62,081 bases of DNA from Cyanobacteria bacterium OH_CBB_238 (lineage in GTDB: Bacteria > Cyanobacteriota > Vampirovibrionia > Gastranaerophilales > Gastranaerophilaceae): NCBI GenBank assembly GCA_023409995.1, contig JAEYQN010000025.1, forward strand, positions 1 through 62,081, written 5' to 3'. How positions within the stretch are numbered: position 1 is the stretch's first letter; the number at the start of each line of letters is the position of its first letter. Both the position numbers and the translations under genes were made by a program. The notes under the pieces are model-generated. The model saw only the letters and a list, made by a program, of their open reading frames with translations, searched no databases and had not been told where the DNA came from. Of this stretch, positions 52,102 to 61,052 are shown one piece after another.

Positions 52102-53676
52102 TTGAGAAAAATTGAAATATACGATACAACACTGAGAGATGGAGCACAGTCTGAAGGAATTAATTTTTCATCTTCTGATAAGTTGAAAATAGTTAAATTA
52201 CTTGACGAAATTGGTATCGATTATATTGAAGTTGGATGGCCCGGTGCAAATCCAAAAGATGTAGAGGTTTTTGGAGTGTTGAAACATCTGAATTTAAAGC
52301 ACTCTCAAATAGTAGCCTTTGGATGTACCCGAAAACCAGGCGTTAAGCCAGATGATGATTTGGTTTTGCAAAAACTTATTGATTCAGATGCTGATATTAT
52401 TTCTGTTTTTGGCAAAGCTTGGGATTTCCATGTTGAACATGCATTAGGAACATCCCTAGAAGAAAATCTGGAAATGATTTCAGATAGCATAAAACATCTG
52501 ACATCAAATGGTAAAAAAGTTTTTTTTGATGCTGAGCATTTTTTCGATGGTTATCTTAACAACCCCGAATATGCTCTAATGACCATAAAAACAGCGTTTA
52601 ATGCAGGAGCATTAAGGATTGTTTTGTGTGATACAAATGGTGGCTTCACTAATACAGAAATTTTTAAAATTACGAAAAATGTTTTAGAGTTATTTCCTGG
52701 CATGAAAATAGGTATACATGCTCATAATGACGGAGATTTAGCTGTTGCAAACTCGATAGCAGCAGTTGATGCTGGCGCTATTCAAGTACAAGGGACAATT
52801 AATGGTTATGGAGAAAGATGTGGAAATGCTAATCTTTGTTCTATTATTCCAAATTTGCAGTTGAAAAAAAATTATGCTGTTCTTGGTGACAATATAAAAA
52901 ATATCGTGTATCTTGCTAATTCTATTGCGGAAATTGCCAATGTAATAACTCCGGTAAATGCGCCTTTTGTAGGTGCGAGTGCTTTTGCACACAAGGCTGG
53001 GGTTCATGCAAGTGGAGTTAGAAAAAACTCTAAAACATACGAGCATATAGTGCCGGATTCTGTTGGTAATTCAAGAAAGATAATTATAAGTGACCAGGCT
53101 GGTGTCGCATCAATAAAGCAAAAGATTGAAAACTTGAATATAGTAAAGAATATTTCAGATCAAGATATTCCTAAAGTTATAGAAAGAATAAAAAAACTTG
53201 AATGGAAAGGATTTGCTTTTGAGGGAGCTGAGGCTTCTTTTGAGCTATTGATACTCGATACATTGTCAAATAAGCCAAAATATTTTGATATTTTAGGATT
53301 TAGGGTTATTGGAGATAATTCTCTTCATGAAATAAATACTTCTGTTGTAGCTGAAGCTTCGGTAAAGCTTAAAATAAAAGATGAAATATATCATACGGTC
53401 TCAGAAGGCGATGGACCCGTAAATGCTCTTGATAAGGCCTTAAGGAAAGCATTATTGCCTATTTACCCAAGTATAAGTTCATTTAGATTGCATGACTTTA
53501 AGGTAAGGATTCTAGATGGAAGTGTTGGAACGTCTGCGCAAGTTAGAGTTAATATAGAAACTACTGATGGGTTTAACAAGTGGGATACGGTTGGTGTTAG
53601 TGAAAATATTATAGAAGCATCTTATATGGCTATAGTGGATAGCATAATTTATGGGTTAATTTTACATAATTCTTAA
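52102..53676 (+). CDS. cimA: (R)-citramalate synthase
   Basis: A 524-residue DRE-TIM enzyme condensing pyruvate and acetyl-CoA to citramalate for isoleucine synthesis by the threonine-independent route. It opens KIEIYDTTLRDGAQSEGINF, has IEVGWPGANPKD, the metal-binding HAHND, GTINGYGERCGNANL and HKAGVHASGV, followed by a C-terminal regulatory LeuA-dimer domain (about 380-524). CimA rather than 2-isopropylmalate synthase is supported by EVGWPGANPKD and length. It starts at TTG 52102 with AAGG ahead. Confidence 0.9.
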   Translation: MRKIEIYDTTLRDGAQSEGINFSSSDKLKIVKLLDEIGIDYIEVGWPGANPKDVEVFGVLKHLNLKHSQIVAFGCTRKPGVKPDDDLVLQKLIDSDADIISVFGKAWDFHVEHALGTSLEENLEMISDSIKHLTSNGKKVFFDAEHFFDGYLNNPEYALMTIKTAFNAGALRIVLCDTNGGFTNTEIFKITKNVLELFPGMKIGIHAHNDGDLAVANSIAAVDAGAIQVQGTINGYGERCGNANLCSIIPNLQLKKNYAVLGDNIKNIVYLANSIAEIANVITPVNAPFVGASAFAHKAGVHASGVRKNSKTYEHIVPDSVGNSRKIIISDQAGVASIKQKIENLNIVKNISDQDIPKVIERIKKLEWKGFAFEGAEASFELLILDTLSNKPKYFDILGFRVIGDNSLHEINTSVVAEASVKLKIKDEIYHTVSEGDGPVNALDKALRKALLPIYPSISSFRLHDFKVRILDGSVGTSAQVRVNIETTDGFNKWDTVGVSENIIEASYMAIVDSIIYGLILHNS

Positions 53677-53892
53677 TCTTTTATAATAAATATTGATTAT
53701 TTTTGCTCTGTCATTAATAAGTTATCGTAAGGTCGATATTAAGTGTAAGTTTATTCTTTAAAAACTTTTAATTAAGTATTGTTTTTTTCTCTGTTTGTAA
53801 CAAAACTTTATATTGGTATTCTCTTATTAAAGTTTTCTTTAATTATGCCGAAATATAAAACAGGTAGAAAAACAATAATGGAGACTAACATC

Positions 53893-54804
53893 ATGGGATT
53901 GGCAGCTTCACAAGCCAGATTCTTAGGATTAACAGCCAGAAAGACTAATACAGAGTACGAAGGTCAACAAGTAAACCAAGAACGTACTGCATTAGCAAAT
54001 CAAAGCGCTGGATTATACGGAAAAATGTTAGCTCTTTCTGTTCCTACTCCTCCAGATGCGACTGATTACTACAATATGAGATATACATTCTCTTATGGTG
54101 GTGAAAAATATGAAATTTTAAGCTTTGGCGCCAATGCTGGTGGTACTTATGACGTAAAAGTTTCTCGTACTTATGACACAACAAAGGCTTTTTCAAAAGA
54201 TGTGAATAACGTCACTCTTAACAAAGATGCAACAGGTGCTTATACTATCAACGTGGGAAGTAGTAATACAGCATTAACTGAAGTTACAAAAGAAAATTTA
54301 GCAAATGAACTAAAATTATCAAATAGCAAATTTTATTCATATCAATATAATGATACTACTTATTACATTTCTGATGATAATATGAAATCTTATATGAATA
54401 ATGGCGATTCTTATACTGGAGCCATTTCTGAGTATTATTATGGAACAACAAGTGTTACAAGCGACCCTGAAACTCTAAAAGATGTGACTATGACAGTTAA
54501 TTCTAGCGGAAGCTTCACTGGTATTTCTATAGATGGAACAAATGTTACATTGGATTCCAGTAACGTTCAAGACGATTCAGGTTATGAAGAAGCTATGAAT
54601 AACTATGAATTATCCAAAAATTTGTATGATAGAGCAATTGCTGATATTAATGCTCAAACTGAAATTATTCAACAACAAGATAAAGTTCTTGAATTAAGAT
54701 TAAAACAACTTGATACAGAGCAAAGTGCACTTCAGACTGAATTAGAAGCTGTATCAAAGGTTATTGAGAAAAACGTTGAATCAACATTCAAAACATTCGC
54801 ATAA
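53893..54804 (+). CDS. Unknown protein with flagellin-like helical ends
   Basis: A 303-residue protein without a signal peptide. An N-terminal helix (MGLAASQARFLGLTARKTNTE..QQVNQERTALANQSAGLYGK), a Ser/Thr/Tyr-rich beta central domain (about 55-220), and a C-terminal coiled coil (about 235-300) ending ESTFKTFA. The helix-beta-helix plan is like flagellar filament, hook-associated or type III-secreted proteins, but no family is certain. ATG 53893, nine bases after GGAG, is preferred over ATG 53878 or earlier. The gap 53677-53892 is AT-rich with no gene. Confidence 0.6.
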   Translation: MGLAASQARFLGLTARKTNTEYEGQQVNQERTALANQSAGLYGKMLALSVPTPPDATDYYNMRYTFSYGGEKYEILSFGANAGGTYDVKVSRTYDTTKAFSKDVNNVTLNKDATGAYTINVGSSNTALTEVTKENLANELKLSNSKFYSYQYNDTTYYISDDNMKSYMNNGDSYTGAISEYYYGTTSVTSDPETLKDVTMTVNSSGSFTGISIDGTNVTLDSSNVQDDSGYEEAMNNYELSKNLYDRAIADINAQTEIIQQQDKVLELRLKQLDTEQSALQTELEAVSKVIEKNVESTFKTFA

Positions 54805-54894
54805 TCATCTTTATAGCGGTTATTTTAAAAGTTGAAAAATAGAATAATATTATTAAATATTTAATAGGGTATAAATAAACACAAGGGAACGTAG

Positions 54895-55710
54895 ATGAGT
54901 TATAAAAATGATAGCTATTTGGTAATAGCAAATAAATTTGGTAGTGCCAGTTCGGATGCAAAGGCTCAGTTGTTTGAAACTTACGATAGATTAAGAGATT
55001 TGACTGTAAGCGGACAAGCCTCAGATGGAGGTGGTTTTGGTACTGCTGGTAGCTTTTTGTGGCAAGTAGCTAGAATGATTGCTCCTAGTTCATTTATGAC
55101 AGTAATGGGTGGCAACACTAGTATGAATATCCCTGGTACTTCTTATTGGTCTGCAATGGAGGGTGGAACATCTATGGTTGATGGTGGTTCTGCTGCTTTT
55201 GGCATTGGAAATTTAGGTAGCTATGCAGGATTCCCAAGTGGAGCTGCTCCTGTGTCCTGGAGCTTTGGTGCTGATTCTGGCAGCGCAACTGGTGCTGCAT
55301 CAGCATTGACCGCAGCATCTGACATTGCTGGCATGGCTGGCTTGAATGCCGCAGCTTATGGAACTGGACTTGCTTCAGGGTACGGTTATGGAAATAATTG
55401 GACATTACCTGTTGCTGGTGTTATTTCGGGATGGGGTGGTATCTTACAGTCAATGTCTCCTTATTTAGGAAGCTTTGGACTAGCTTCTACTGTTGCAGGA
55501 AATTTATTGCAAGGTACAAGTAGTGCTGCATTGGCCGCTTATCAAAAAGTTACAAGTAATATTCAATCAAATGCTGATGTAATATTAACTAACAAGGTCA
55601 AGAATATTGAAACCGTTGTTAAAATGTTGGATACACAAAGCGATATTGTTAAGAAAATGTTGAAAGAATCTATTGAAGGTGATAGTAAGTCTGTTGAAAA
55701 TTTATCATAG
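54895..55710 (+). CDS. Unknown Gly/Ala/Ser-rich protein
   Basis: A 271-residue protein, N-terminal 40 residues helical, then a long low-complexity Gly/Ala/Ser middle (about 45-215) with several weakly hydrophobic stretches and a C-terminal amphipathic helix (NKVKNIETVVKMLDTQSDIVKKMLKESIEG). It lies 90 bases after the flagellin-like gene and is probably co-transcribed. The ribosome site is AAGGGAA. It might be a secreted or filament-associated partner. Function unknown. Its stop overlaps the convergent radical SAM gene by 6 bases. Confidence 0.55.
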   Translation: MSYKNDSYLVIANKFGSASSDAKAQLFETYDRLRDLTVSGQASDGGGFGTAGSFLWQVARMIAPSSFMTVMGGNTSMNIPGTSYWSAMEGGTSMVDGGSAAFGIGNLGSYAGFPSGAAPVSWSFGADSGSATGAASALTAASDIAGMAGLNAAAYGTGLASGYGYGNNWTLPVAGVISGWGGILQSMSPYLGSFGLASTVAGNLLQGTSSAALAAYQKVTSNIQSNADVILTNKVKNIETVVKMLDTQSDIVKKMLKESIEGDSKSVENLS

Positions 55711-56991
55711 ATTTATAATATCAAATATCTCTTTTGTAGAATAAATATCTTTAATTACTGTAATTTTGCAGCCTATTTCTTTTTCAACATCAGCGACGCT
55801 TGGTCCATCCAAAAATTCTTCCGAATAAGGTCTTAACATTACTGTGGGAATAATTAGTTCTTTGATGCCTTTGCCTTTTAGTTGCTGAATTAAATCTTGA
55901 GCGCAAATTAGGCCTGCAACATTTATTTTTTCTCCCCAGAAGTTACTTTTTATTGGTATAACTTCAAAATTGAGATTTTTAATGGAGTTTAATTGATTTG
56001 CAAATTTGCTGAAAATTTTGTAGACAGAATGCGAAGTAGCTAAAGTTACCGCTTTTTCTGTTCGCAATTCTTTTGGTGCTTTTTTGTATCTCTTGTCAAA
56101 GTCATCAATTACAAGTCTGATTGCGCCAACGCCATCTTCTAATTGAGCAAATGATCCATAATACTTGCTTGGAGGGACCTCTTTTTCAGCAACAAGAAAA
56201 AATTCATCAGAAGCACACGCAATATTCTTTTTTATTTTTTTGTTAAAGATGTCTATCTCATCGATTGTGTCTTGAGCTATTTTTTTATCTATTGTTTTCA
56301 TTTTTTCTTTTCGAAACTTTGTTATCCCGAGCGGCACTACTGCAATAGATAGTAAGTTTGTTTTGAATTTTGACAAGTCAGAGAGTGTGCGTTTTAACTC
56401 TTTACCATCATTATATTCCGGGCATAAAACTATTTGCGCATGAAAAGGTATATCGTTTTTATTTAACCACTCTAATTCTTGCATTATATTCGATGCTTTA
56501 GGGTTTCTTAACATTTTTACCCTTAATTCAGGGTTTGTTGAGTGCACAGAAATATATAAGGGGCCTAAATGCATTGAACTTATTCGTTCCTTGTCTGACT
56601 TTGTAAGGTTTGTGAGCGTTACATATGTGCCTTGAAGATAAGATAATCTGTAATCATCGTCTTTTACATATAGAGAGTCTCGTAGTCCTTCTGGTTGTTG
56701 GTCTACAAAACAAAAAATACATTTGTTTGTGCAAGGTTTTATTTTGTCAAAAATAGCTGATTCAAAAACAACCCCAAGGTCTTCATCAAAATCTTTTTCT
56801 AGTTCTATTATTTCAACTTCACCATTTTGTTTTTTGATTTCAACTTCAACTTCTTCAGATGCCATTAAAAATTTGTAGTCTATGTAGTCTCTCAATTTTT
56901 GTTGATTTATTGAGATTATTTCGTCACCTATTTCAATTTCTAATTCTTCTGCGATGGAATTTTCTAAAACTTTATCAACTTTTGCACTCAT
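55705..56991 (-). CDS. Radical SAM protein of the DUF512 family with PDZ-like domain
   Basis: A 428-residue protein. The N-terminal PDZ-like domain (about 1-75: NSIAEELEIEIGDEIISINQQKLRDYIDYKF) is followed by the radical SAM motif CTNKCIFCFVDQQP near residue 82, the segment RLSYLQGTYVTLTNL, and the C-terminal DUF512 (about 220-425) with PTVMLRPYSEEFLDGP. Conserved widely in Clostridia and other anaerobes; the reaction is unknown. Its start overlaps the PadR gene by 17 bases. Confidence 0.88.
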   Translation of the reverse strand: MSAKVDKVLENSIAEELEIEIGDEIISINQQKLRDYIDYKFLMASEEVEVEIKKQNGEVEIIELEKDFDEDLGVVFESAIFDKIKPCTNKCIFCFVDQQPEGLRDSLYVKDDDYRLSYLQGTYVTLTNLTKSDKERISSMHLGPLYISVHSTNPELRVKMLRNPKASNIMQELEWLNKNDIPFHAQIVLCPEYNDGKELKRTLSDLSKFKTNLLSIAVVPLGITKFRKEKMKTIDKKIAQDTIDEIDIFNKKIKKNIACASDEFFLVAEKEVPPSKYYGSFAQLEDGVGAIRLVIDDFDKRYKKAPKELRTEKAVTLATSHSVYKIFSKFANQLNSIKNLNFEVIPIKSNFWGEKINVAGLICAQDLIQQLKGKGIKELIIPTVMLRPYSEEFLDGPSVADVEKEIGCKITVIKDIYSTKEIFDIINL

Positions 56992-57499
56992 TGCTATCTT
57001 TCAGGGTTTCTATATAGTCTTTTAGTCTTAAGATTTCCTCTATAGTGCTTTTCAAAAGACTTCGTTGAAAAAAATCCAAGTTGATGTATTCGTCGTTTAA
57101 CTTATTTTCAATTTCAAATTTATATAATTCAATTTTTTTCACTGTTTCTTCAAAGAACATATTCTTTTCTTCGATTGTTAATAATCCCATTGTTGCTAAT
57201 CTGGCTTGTAGTTGGTTGTAGAATAACGAAGGATTTTCACTAATATCAGAGAAAAATAGTTCTTTAAAATATTTTTTGCCTACTTCTGTTGCTGAGAAGT
57301 AACTTGATTTTTTGCCTCCATCAGACATTCTTTCTGTTAGTTGAACGCACTTTTTTTCAAGTAGTCTTTTTAAGGCGGGATGAATTGTTCCTAAACTTGG
57401 CTTTGTAAAAGCACCAAATAATTCAATAATTTCTTTTCTTATTGAGTAAATCGTTTTATCTCTGTGATCAATGATGTAAAGAATTAATATTTCAATCAT
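56975..57499 (-). CDS. PadR-family transcriptional regulator
   Basis: A 174-residue regulator. The N-terminal winged helix (MIEILILYIIDHRDKTIYSIRKEI..FTKPSLGTIHPALKRLLEKKCVQ) with the beta wing (SYFSATEVGKKYFKELF) matches PadR, and a C-terminal four-helix dimer domain follows. It heads an overlapping pair with the DUF512 radical SAM gene and is divergent from another radical SAM gene at 57673, so it may control both. The effector is unknown. Confidence 0.85.
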   Translation of the reverse strand: MIEILILYIIDHRDKTIYSIRKEIIELFGAFTKPSLGTIHPALKRLLEKKCVQLTERMSDGGKKSSYFSATEVGKKYFKELFFSDISENPSLFYNQLQARLATMGLLTIEEKNMFFEETVKKIELYKFEIENKLNDEYINLDFFQRSLLKSTIEEILRLKDYIETLKDSNECKS

Positions 57500-57672
57500 A
57501 TTTATAACTTACCATAAAATTAATTAATCTTGTAACTCTGTCCTTTAAATTGTGATTTCGTGAACAATTTGTGTAAATTACGTTATTTGTGTCACGAATG
57601 AGTATTTTTTTTAAAAATATACTTGATTATATTACTAGGATTATGTAACAATTGAAATGAGGAAAAGTTTAC

Positions 57673-58296
57673 ATGGATGAATACAATTTAGTATATCTTT
57701 TGGACGGCACTATATACATAAATCTCACTAATTTATGCACGAATAATTGCGTGTTCTGTATAAGATCCATAAAAGATGATGTTGTCGGTACTAATTTATT
57801 TCTCAAAGATGAAAAAGTTCAAGCAGAAGAAGTTATTTGCCAGTTAAAGAAACTTGAAGATCGACTTAGTAAAGAAATTGTATTTTGTGGTTATGGAGAA
57901 CCTCTGATAAAACTGGATGTACTCAAGCAAGTTGCCAAATTTATAAAAGATAATTACCCGGACGTAAAAATAAGAATTAACACTAATGGTCAAGCAAATT
58001 TAATACACAAGAGAAATGTGATTCCCGAATTAGTCGGATTGATAGATAAAGTTTCAATAAGTTTAAATGCAGAAAACGAAGAATTATATAATGAACTGGC
58101 AGTGCCAAATCTTGCTAATTCATATGTTGCAGTAAAAGAGTTTATAAAAGAATGTGTTAATAATGGCATAGATACTACAGCAACTGTTGTTTCAGGCTAT
58201 AAACACTACGTGGTTGATATTGATAATTGCAAACAGATTGCAGAAAGCCTTGGCGCCAAGTTTAGAGTGCGTGAGTGGCTTGATAGTGGATATTAG
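57673..58296 (+). CDS. TatD-associated small radical SAM protein
   Basis: A 207-residue radical SAM protein. Motif NLCTNNCVFC lies near residue 26, then FCGYGEPLIKL and IRINTNGQANL. It matches the small radical SAM family usually encoded beside or fused with TatD nuclease. No tatD gene is adjacent here. Length is normal for the family and no auxiliary-cluster domain is present. It is followed 36 bases later by the acyl-CoA synthetase gene. Confidence 0.8.
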   Translation: MDEYNLVYLLDGTIYINLTNLCTNNCVFCIRSIKDDVVGTNLFLKDEKVQAEEVICQLKKLEDRLSKEIVFCGYGEPLIKLDVLKQVAKFIKDNYPDVKIRINTNGQANLIHKRNVIPELVGLIDKVSISLNAENEELYNELAVPNLANSYVAVKEFIKECVNNGIDTTATVVSGYKHYVVDIDNCKQIAESLGAKFRVREWLDSGY

Positions 58297-58332
58297 GTAA
58301 TAATATTTAGAAAAATATAGAAAGGCAGAAAA

Positions 58333-60495
58333 ATGTTAAAAGAACAGTTAGACAAAATTATGAGACCAAAATCAATAGCTGTTATTGGTGCTTCAACAAA
58401 GCCAAAAACTATTGGTTCTGAATTAATGCAAAGATTAAGAGACTATAAATTCAATGGAAATATTTATCCTGTTAACCCTAAAGGCGGAATGATTGAAGGG
58501 TTTCAAGCTTATACAAGTATTACCGAAGTTCCTGAAGAAGTTGACTTTGCTGTAATTATTGTTCCTCAACAATTTGTTAATTCTACAATAGATGATTGTA
58601 ATAAAAAAGGAATAAAAGGCATTTGTATAATTTCTGCCGGTTTCAAAGAATCTGGAGATGAAGGAGCTTTGGCTGAACAGAAACTTGTTGAGCAATTAAA
58701 GTCTTATGGTATGAGATGTGTTGGACCTAACTGTTTAGGCGTTTTAAATACTGATCCTGAAGTAAGTATGGATGCTACATTTGCTGAAGCCTTACCAGAG
58801 AGAGGACATATTGGTTTCGTTTCTCAGTCAGGTGCTCTTGGCGGTGGTATTTTAAATATATTGAAAGACTTAAATGTTGGTTTTGCTCAATTTATTTCAA
58901 TTGGAAATCAGGCTGATATCAATGCAGAAACGGCACTAGAATATTGGGAAGATGTTGAAGATGTCGAACAAATTCTTTTATATATGGAATCTATTCAAAA
59001 TCCAGAAAATTTTAGAAAACTTGCATCTAGAATTACAAAGAAAAAACCAATTGTTGCTTTAAAATCAGGACGTAGTGCTGCAGGTGCTTCTGCCGCATCT
59101 TCACATACAGGTTCTTTAGCAGGTGCGGATAAAGCAGCTAATGCATTGCTTGCACAATCTGGTGTTATTAGAGAGTACTCTTTGAAAAACTTATTCTCAA
59201 CAGCAAAAGTTTTTGCTAATTGCCCAATTCCTCAAGGTAATAGAGTTGCTATAATAACAAACTCAGGTGGTCCTGGAATTATGGCTACGGATGCTATTTG
59301 TGAATATGGCCTAGAAATGGCTCAAATTACAGATGAAACGAAAAATAAACTAAAAAGTTTCTTGCCATCAGCTGCAAGTGTCAAAAATCCAGTTGATATG
59401 ATTGCGTCAGCTCCTATTGAACACTACAAGCAAACACTAGAAACTATCCTTGCTGATGATAACGTTGATATGGTTATGGTTATCTATCTTCCATTCTTGG
59501 GCTTAAAAGATATTGATGTTGCTAAAGCGCTTATGGAAATAAAAAAAGAAAATCCTCAAAAGCCAATTATTGGTGTATTTATGACAAAAAGCACGTTCTT
59601 TACGGAAATAGCAAATATGGATGTTAATATGCCATTCTTTATGTATGCAGAAGAAGCTGCCGATGGTTTCCAAAGACTTGATCAACAAAGACTTTGGATG
59701 CAAAGACCCGAAGGCAAAATCCCTTGTTATGATGTTGATAGAGCAAAAGTAGAACAAATTATCAAACAATCATTGCAAGAAGGCAGAGACCAATTAACAA
59801 CTCTTGAAAGCATTGATGTTTTAGGTGCTTATGGGATTAGAGCTTGTAAATATGGTTTAGCTACAGATGAGGAGCAAGTTGCTAAATTGGGTAATGAGAT
59901 AGGTTATCCTGTTGTTATGAAAATGAGTTCTAAGACAACATCTCATAAAACAGACGTTGGCGGTGTAAGAGTTAATATTCAGTCTGAAGAACAGTTGAGA
60001 GCTGAATATAAAGACTTAATTGCAAAATTAACCGAAAAAGGTCTTATTGAAGGACTTGAAGGTGTGATCATTCAAGAAATGGTTAAAGGTAATAGAGAAA
60101 TGGTTTGTGGTATAGCTACAGATCCTCAATACGGTCCAATGATGATGTTCGGTCTAGGTGGTGTATTCATTGAGGTTCTAAAAGATGTTACTTTTAGAAT
60201 TGCGCCAATTACAGATATTGATGCATCAGAAATGGTAAGATCAGTTAAGTCATTCAAGCTTCTAGAAGGAGCCAGAGGAACTAAACCTGCTCAAATAGAT
60301 CAAATTGAAGAAACGTTGTTAAGACTTTCTCAATTGGTTAATGATTTTAAATTTATTGATGAATTAGATATTAACCCATTACTTATTTCTGAAAAAACAG
60401 GTGAAGGTATCGCTGTAGACGGAAGAATTAAGGTTAGAATGGCAGAAGCTAAAGAAGCTTTATCTTGTAACTGTTCTTGCGGATGTAGTTGTTAG
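58333..60495 (+). CDS. ADP-forming acyl-CoA synthetase, fused alpha-beta, with Cys-rich tail
   Basis: A 720-residue enzyme of the acetate--CoA ligase (ADP-forming) family, conserving energy by making ATP from acyl-CoA. It has a CoA-binding domain (PKSIAVIGASTKPKTIGSE), two succinyl-CoA synthetase-like domains with the phosphorylated His258 in SSHTGSLAG, and a C-terminal ATP-grasp (about 480-705: MKMSSKTTSHKTDVGGV). The last ten residues (CNCSCGCSC) form a Cys cluster not typical for the family. An AGGCAG site precedes the ATG. A fermentative role is likely; the substrate acid is unknown. Confidence 0.9.
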   Translation: MLKEQLDKIMRPKSIAVIGASTKPKTIGSELMQRLRDYKFNGNIYPVNPKGGMIEGFQAYTSITEVPEEVDFAVIIVPQQFVNSTIDDCNKKGIKGICIISAGFKESGDEGALAEQKLVEQLKSYGMRCVGPNCLGVLNTDPEVSMDATFAEALPERGHIGFVSQSGALGGGILNILKDLNVGFAQFISIGNQADINAETALEYWEDVEDVEQILLYMESIQNPENFRKLASRITKKKPIVALKSGRSAAGASAASSHTGSLAGADKAANALLAQSGVIREYSLKNLFSTAKVFANCPIPQGNRVAIITNSGGPGIMATDAICEYGLEMAQITDETKNKLKSFLPSAASVKNPVDMIASAPIEHYKQTLETILADDNVDMVMVIYLPFLGLKDIDVAKALMEIKKENPQKPIIGVFMTKSTFFTEIANMDVNMPFFMYAEEAADGFQRLDQQRLWMQRPEGKIPCYDVDRAKVEQIIKQSLQEGRDQLTTLESIDVLGAYGIRACKYGLATDEEQVAKLGNEIGYPVVMKMSSKTTSHKTDVGGVRVNIQSEEQLRAEYKDLIAKLTEKGLIEGLEGVIIQEMVKGNREMVCGIATDPQYGPMMMFGLGGVFIEVLKDVTFRIAPITDIDASEMVRSVKSFKLLEGARGTKPAQIDQIEETLLRLSQLVNDFKFIDELDINPLLISEKTGEGIAVDGRIKVRMAEAKEALSCNCSCGCSC

Positions 60496-60515
60496 TAGTA
60501 TAACTATAAAAATAT

Positions 60516-60543
60516 AAGGACGACATATGTCGTCCTTTTTTTT
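60516..60543 (+). terminator. Terminator of the acyl-CoA synthetase gene
   Basis: AAGGACGACAT/ATGTCGTCCTT stem (the two arms meet as a palindrome) followed by a run of eight T. Confidence 0.9.
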
Positions 60544-60550
60544 GAGTAGT

Positions 60551-60577
60551 TAAAACAATACCAAAACCGTATTGTTT
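60551..60577 (-). terminator. Terminator of the small exported protein gene
   Basis: AAACAATAC/GTATTGTTT with a 7-base loop, 18 bases after the stop, followed by TTAA on the minus strand. The T run is short. Confidence 0.5.
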
Positions 60578-60594
60578 ACCTGTTAACTATCTCA

Positions 60595-60867
60595 TCATTC
60601 GTGCTCAAATAAGTAGTATCTAGGAACATAAGGCAATAAGTCCCGATATGTAGGCTGTATTTCCCCAGGCTCTTTTTGTTTGAGTTTTGGCTCAGACATT
60701 TTGGGTCTGTAATAATCATATACGGAATTTTTCTGTATATCTTGTATTACAGCTTCTTGCTGCTTTAAATCTTTTAGCATGCAAGCATAACCTGTTGGAC
60801 ATGCACAATAGCCCACATGAGACATTATTAAAATCTGACTAAAAGCCAATAGAAAAATCTTTTTCAT
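60595..60867 (-). CDS. Small exported protein, unknown
   Basis: A 90-residue protein with signal peptide (MKKIFLLAFSQILIMSHVGYCACPTGYAC). ATG 60867 with GGTGGTGAAAG ahead is preferred over ATG 60885. A Cys at GYCAC suggests either a lipoprotein or a disulfide-bonded secreted peptide; four Cys lie in the first 30 residues. The rest is hydrophilic, Pro- and Tyr-rich. Nothing identifies its role. Confidence 0.55.
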   Translation of the reverse strand: MKKIFLLAFSQILIMSHVGYCACPTGYACMLKDLKQQEAVIQDIQKNSVYDYYRPKMSEPKLKQKEPGEIQPTYRDLLPYVPRYYLFEHE

Positions 60868-61052
60868 ACTTTCACCACCAAACACTAACTTTAAAATGGT
60901 CTTATATGTACCAGTTTTAAGCTAAAAATACGAACTACTCCAACACTATTATTGTGATCATTCTTGTAACGTTTTTCATTAGAAAAAAGTATAATTTTTT
61001 AAATATAAACTTTTGATGATAAAATTATAGTAAGACATTTTGAGGGATATTA

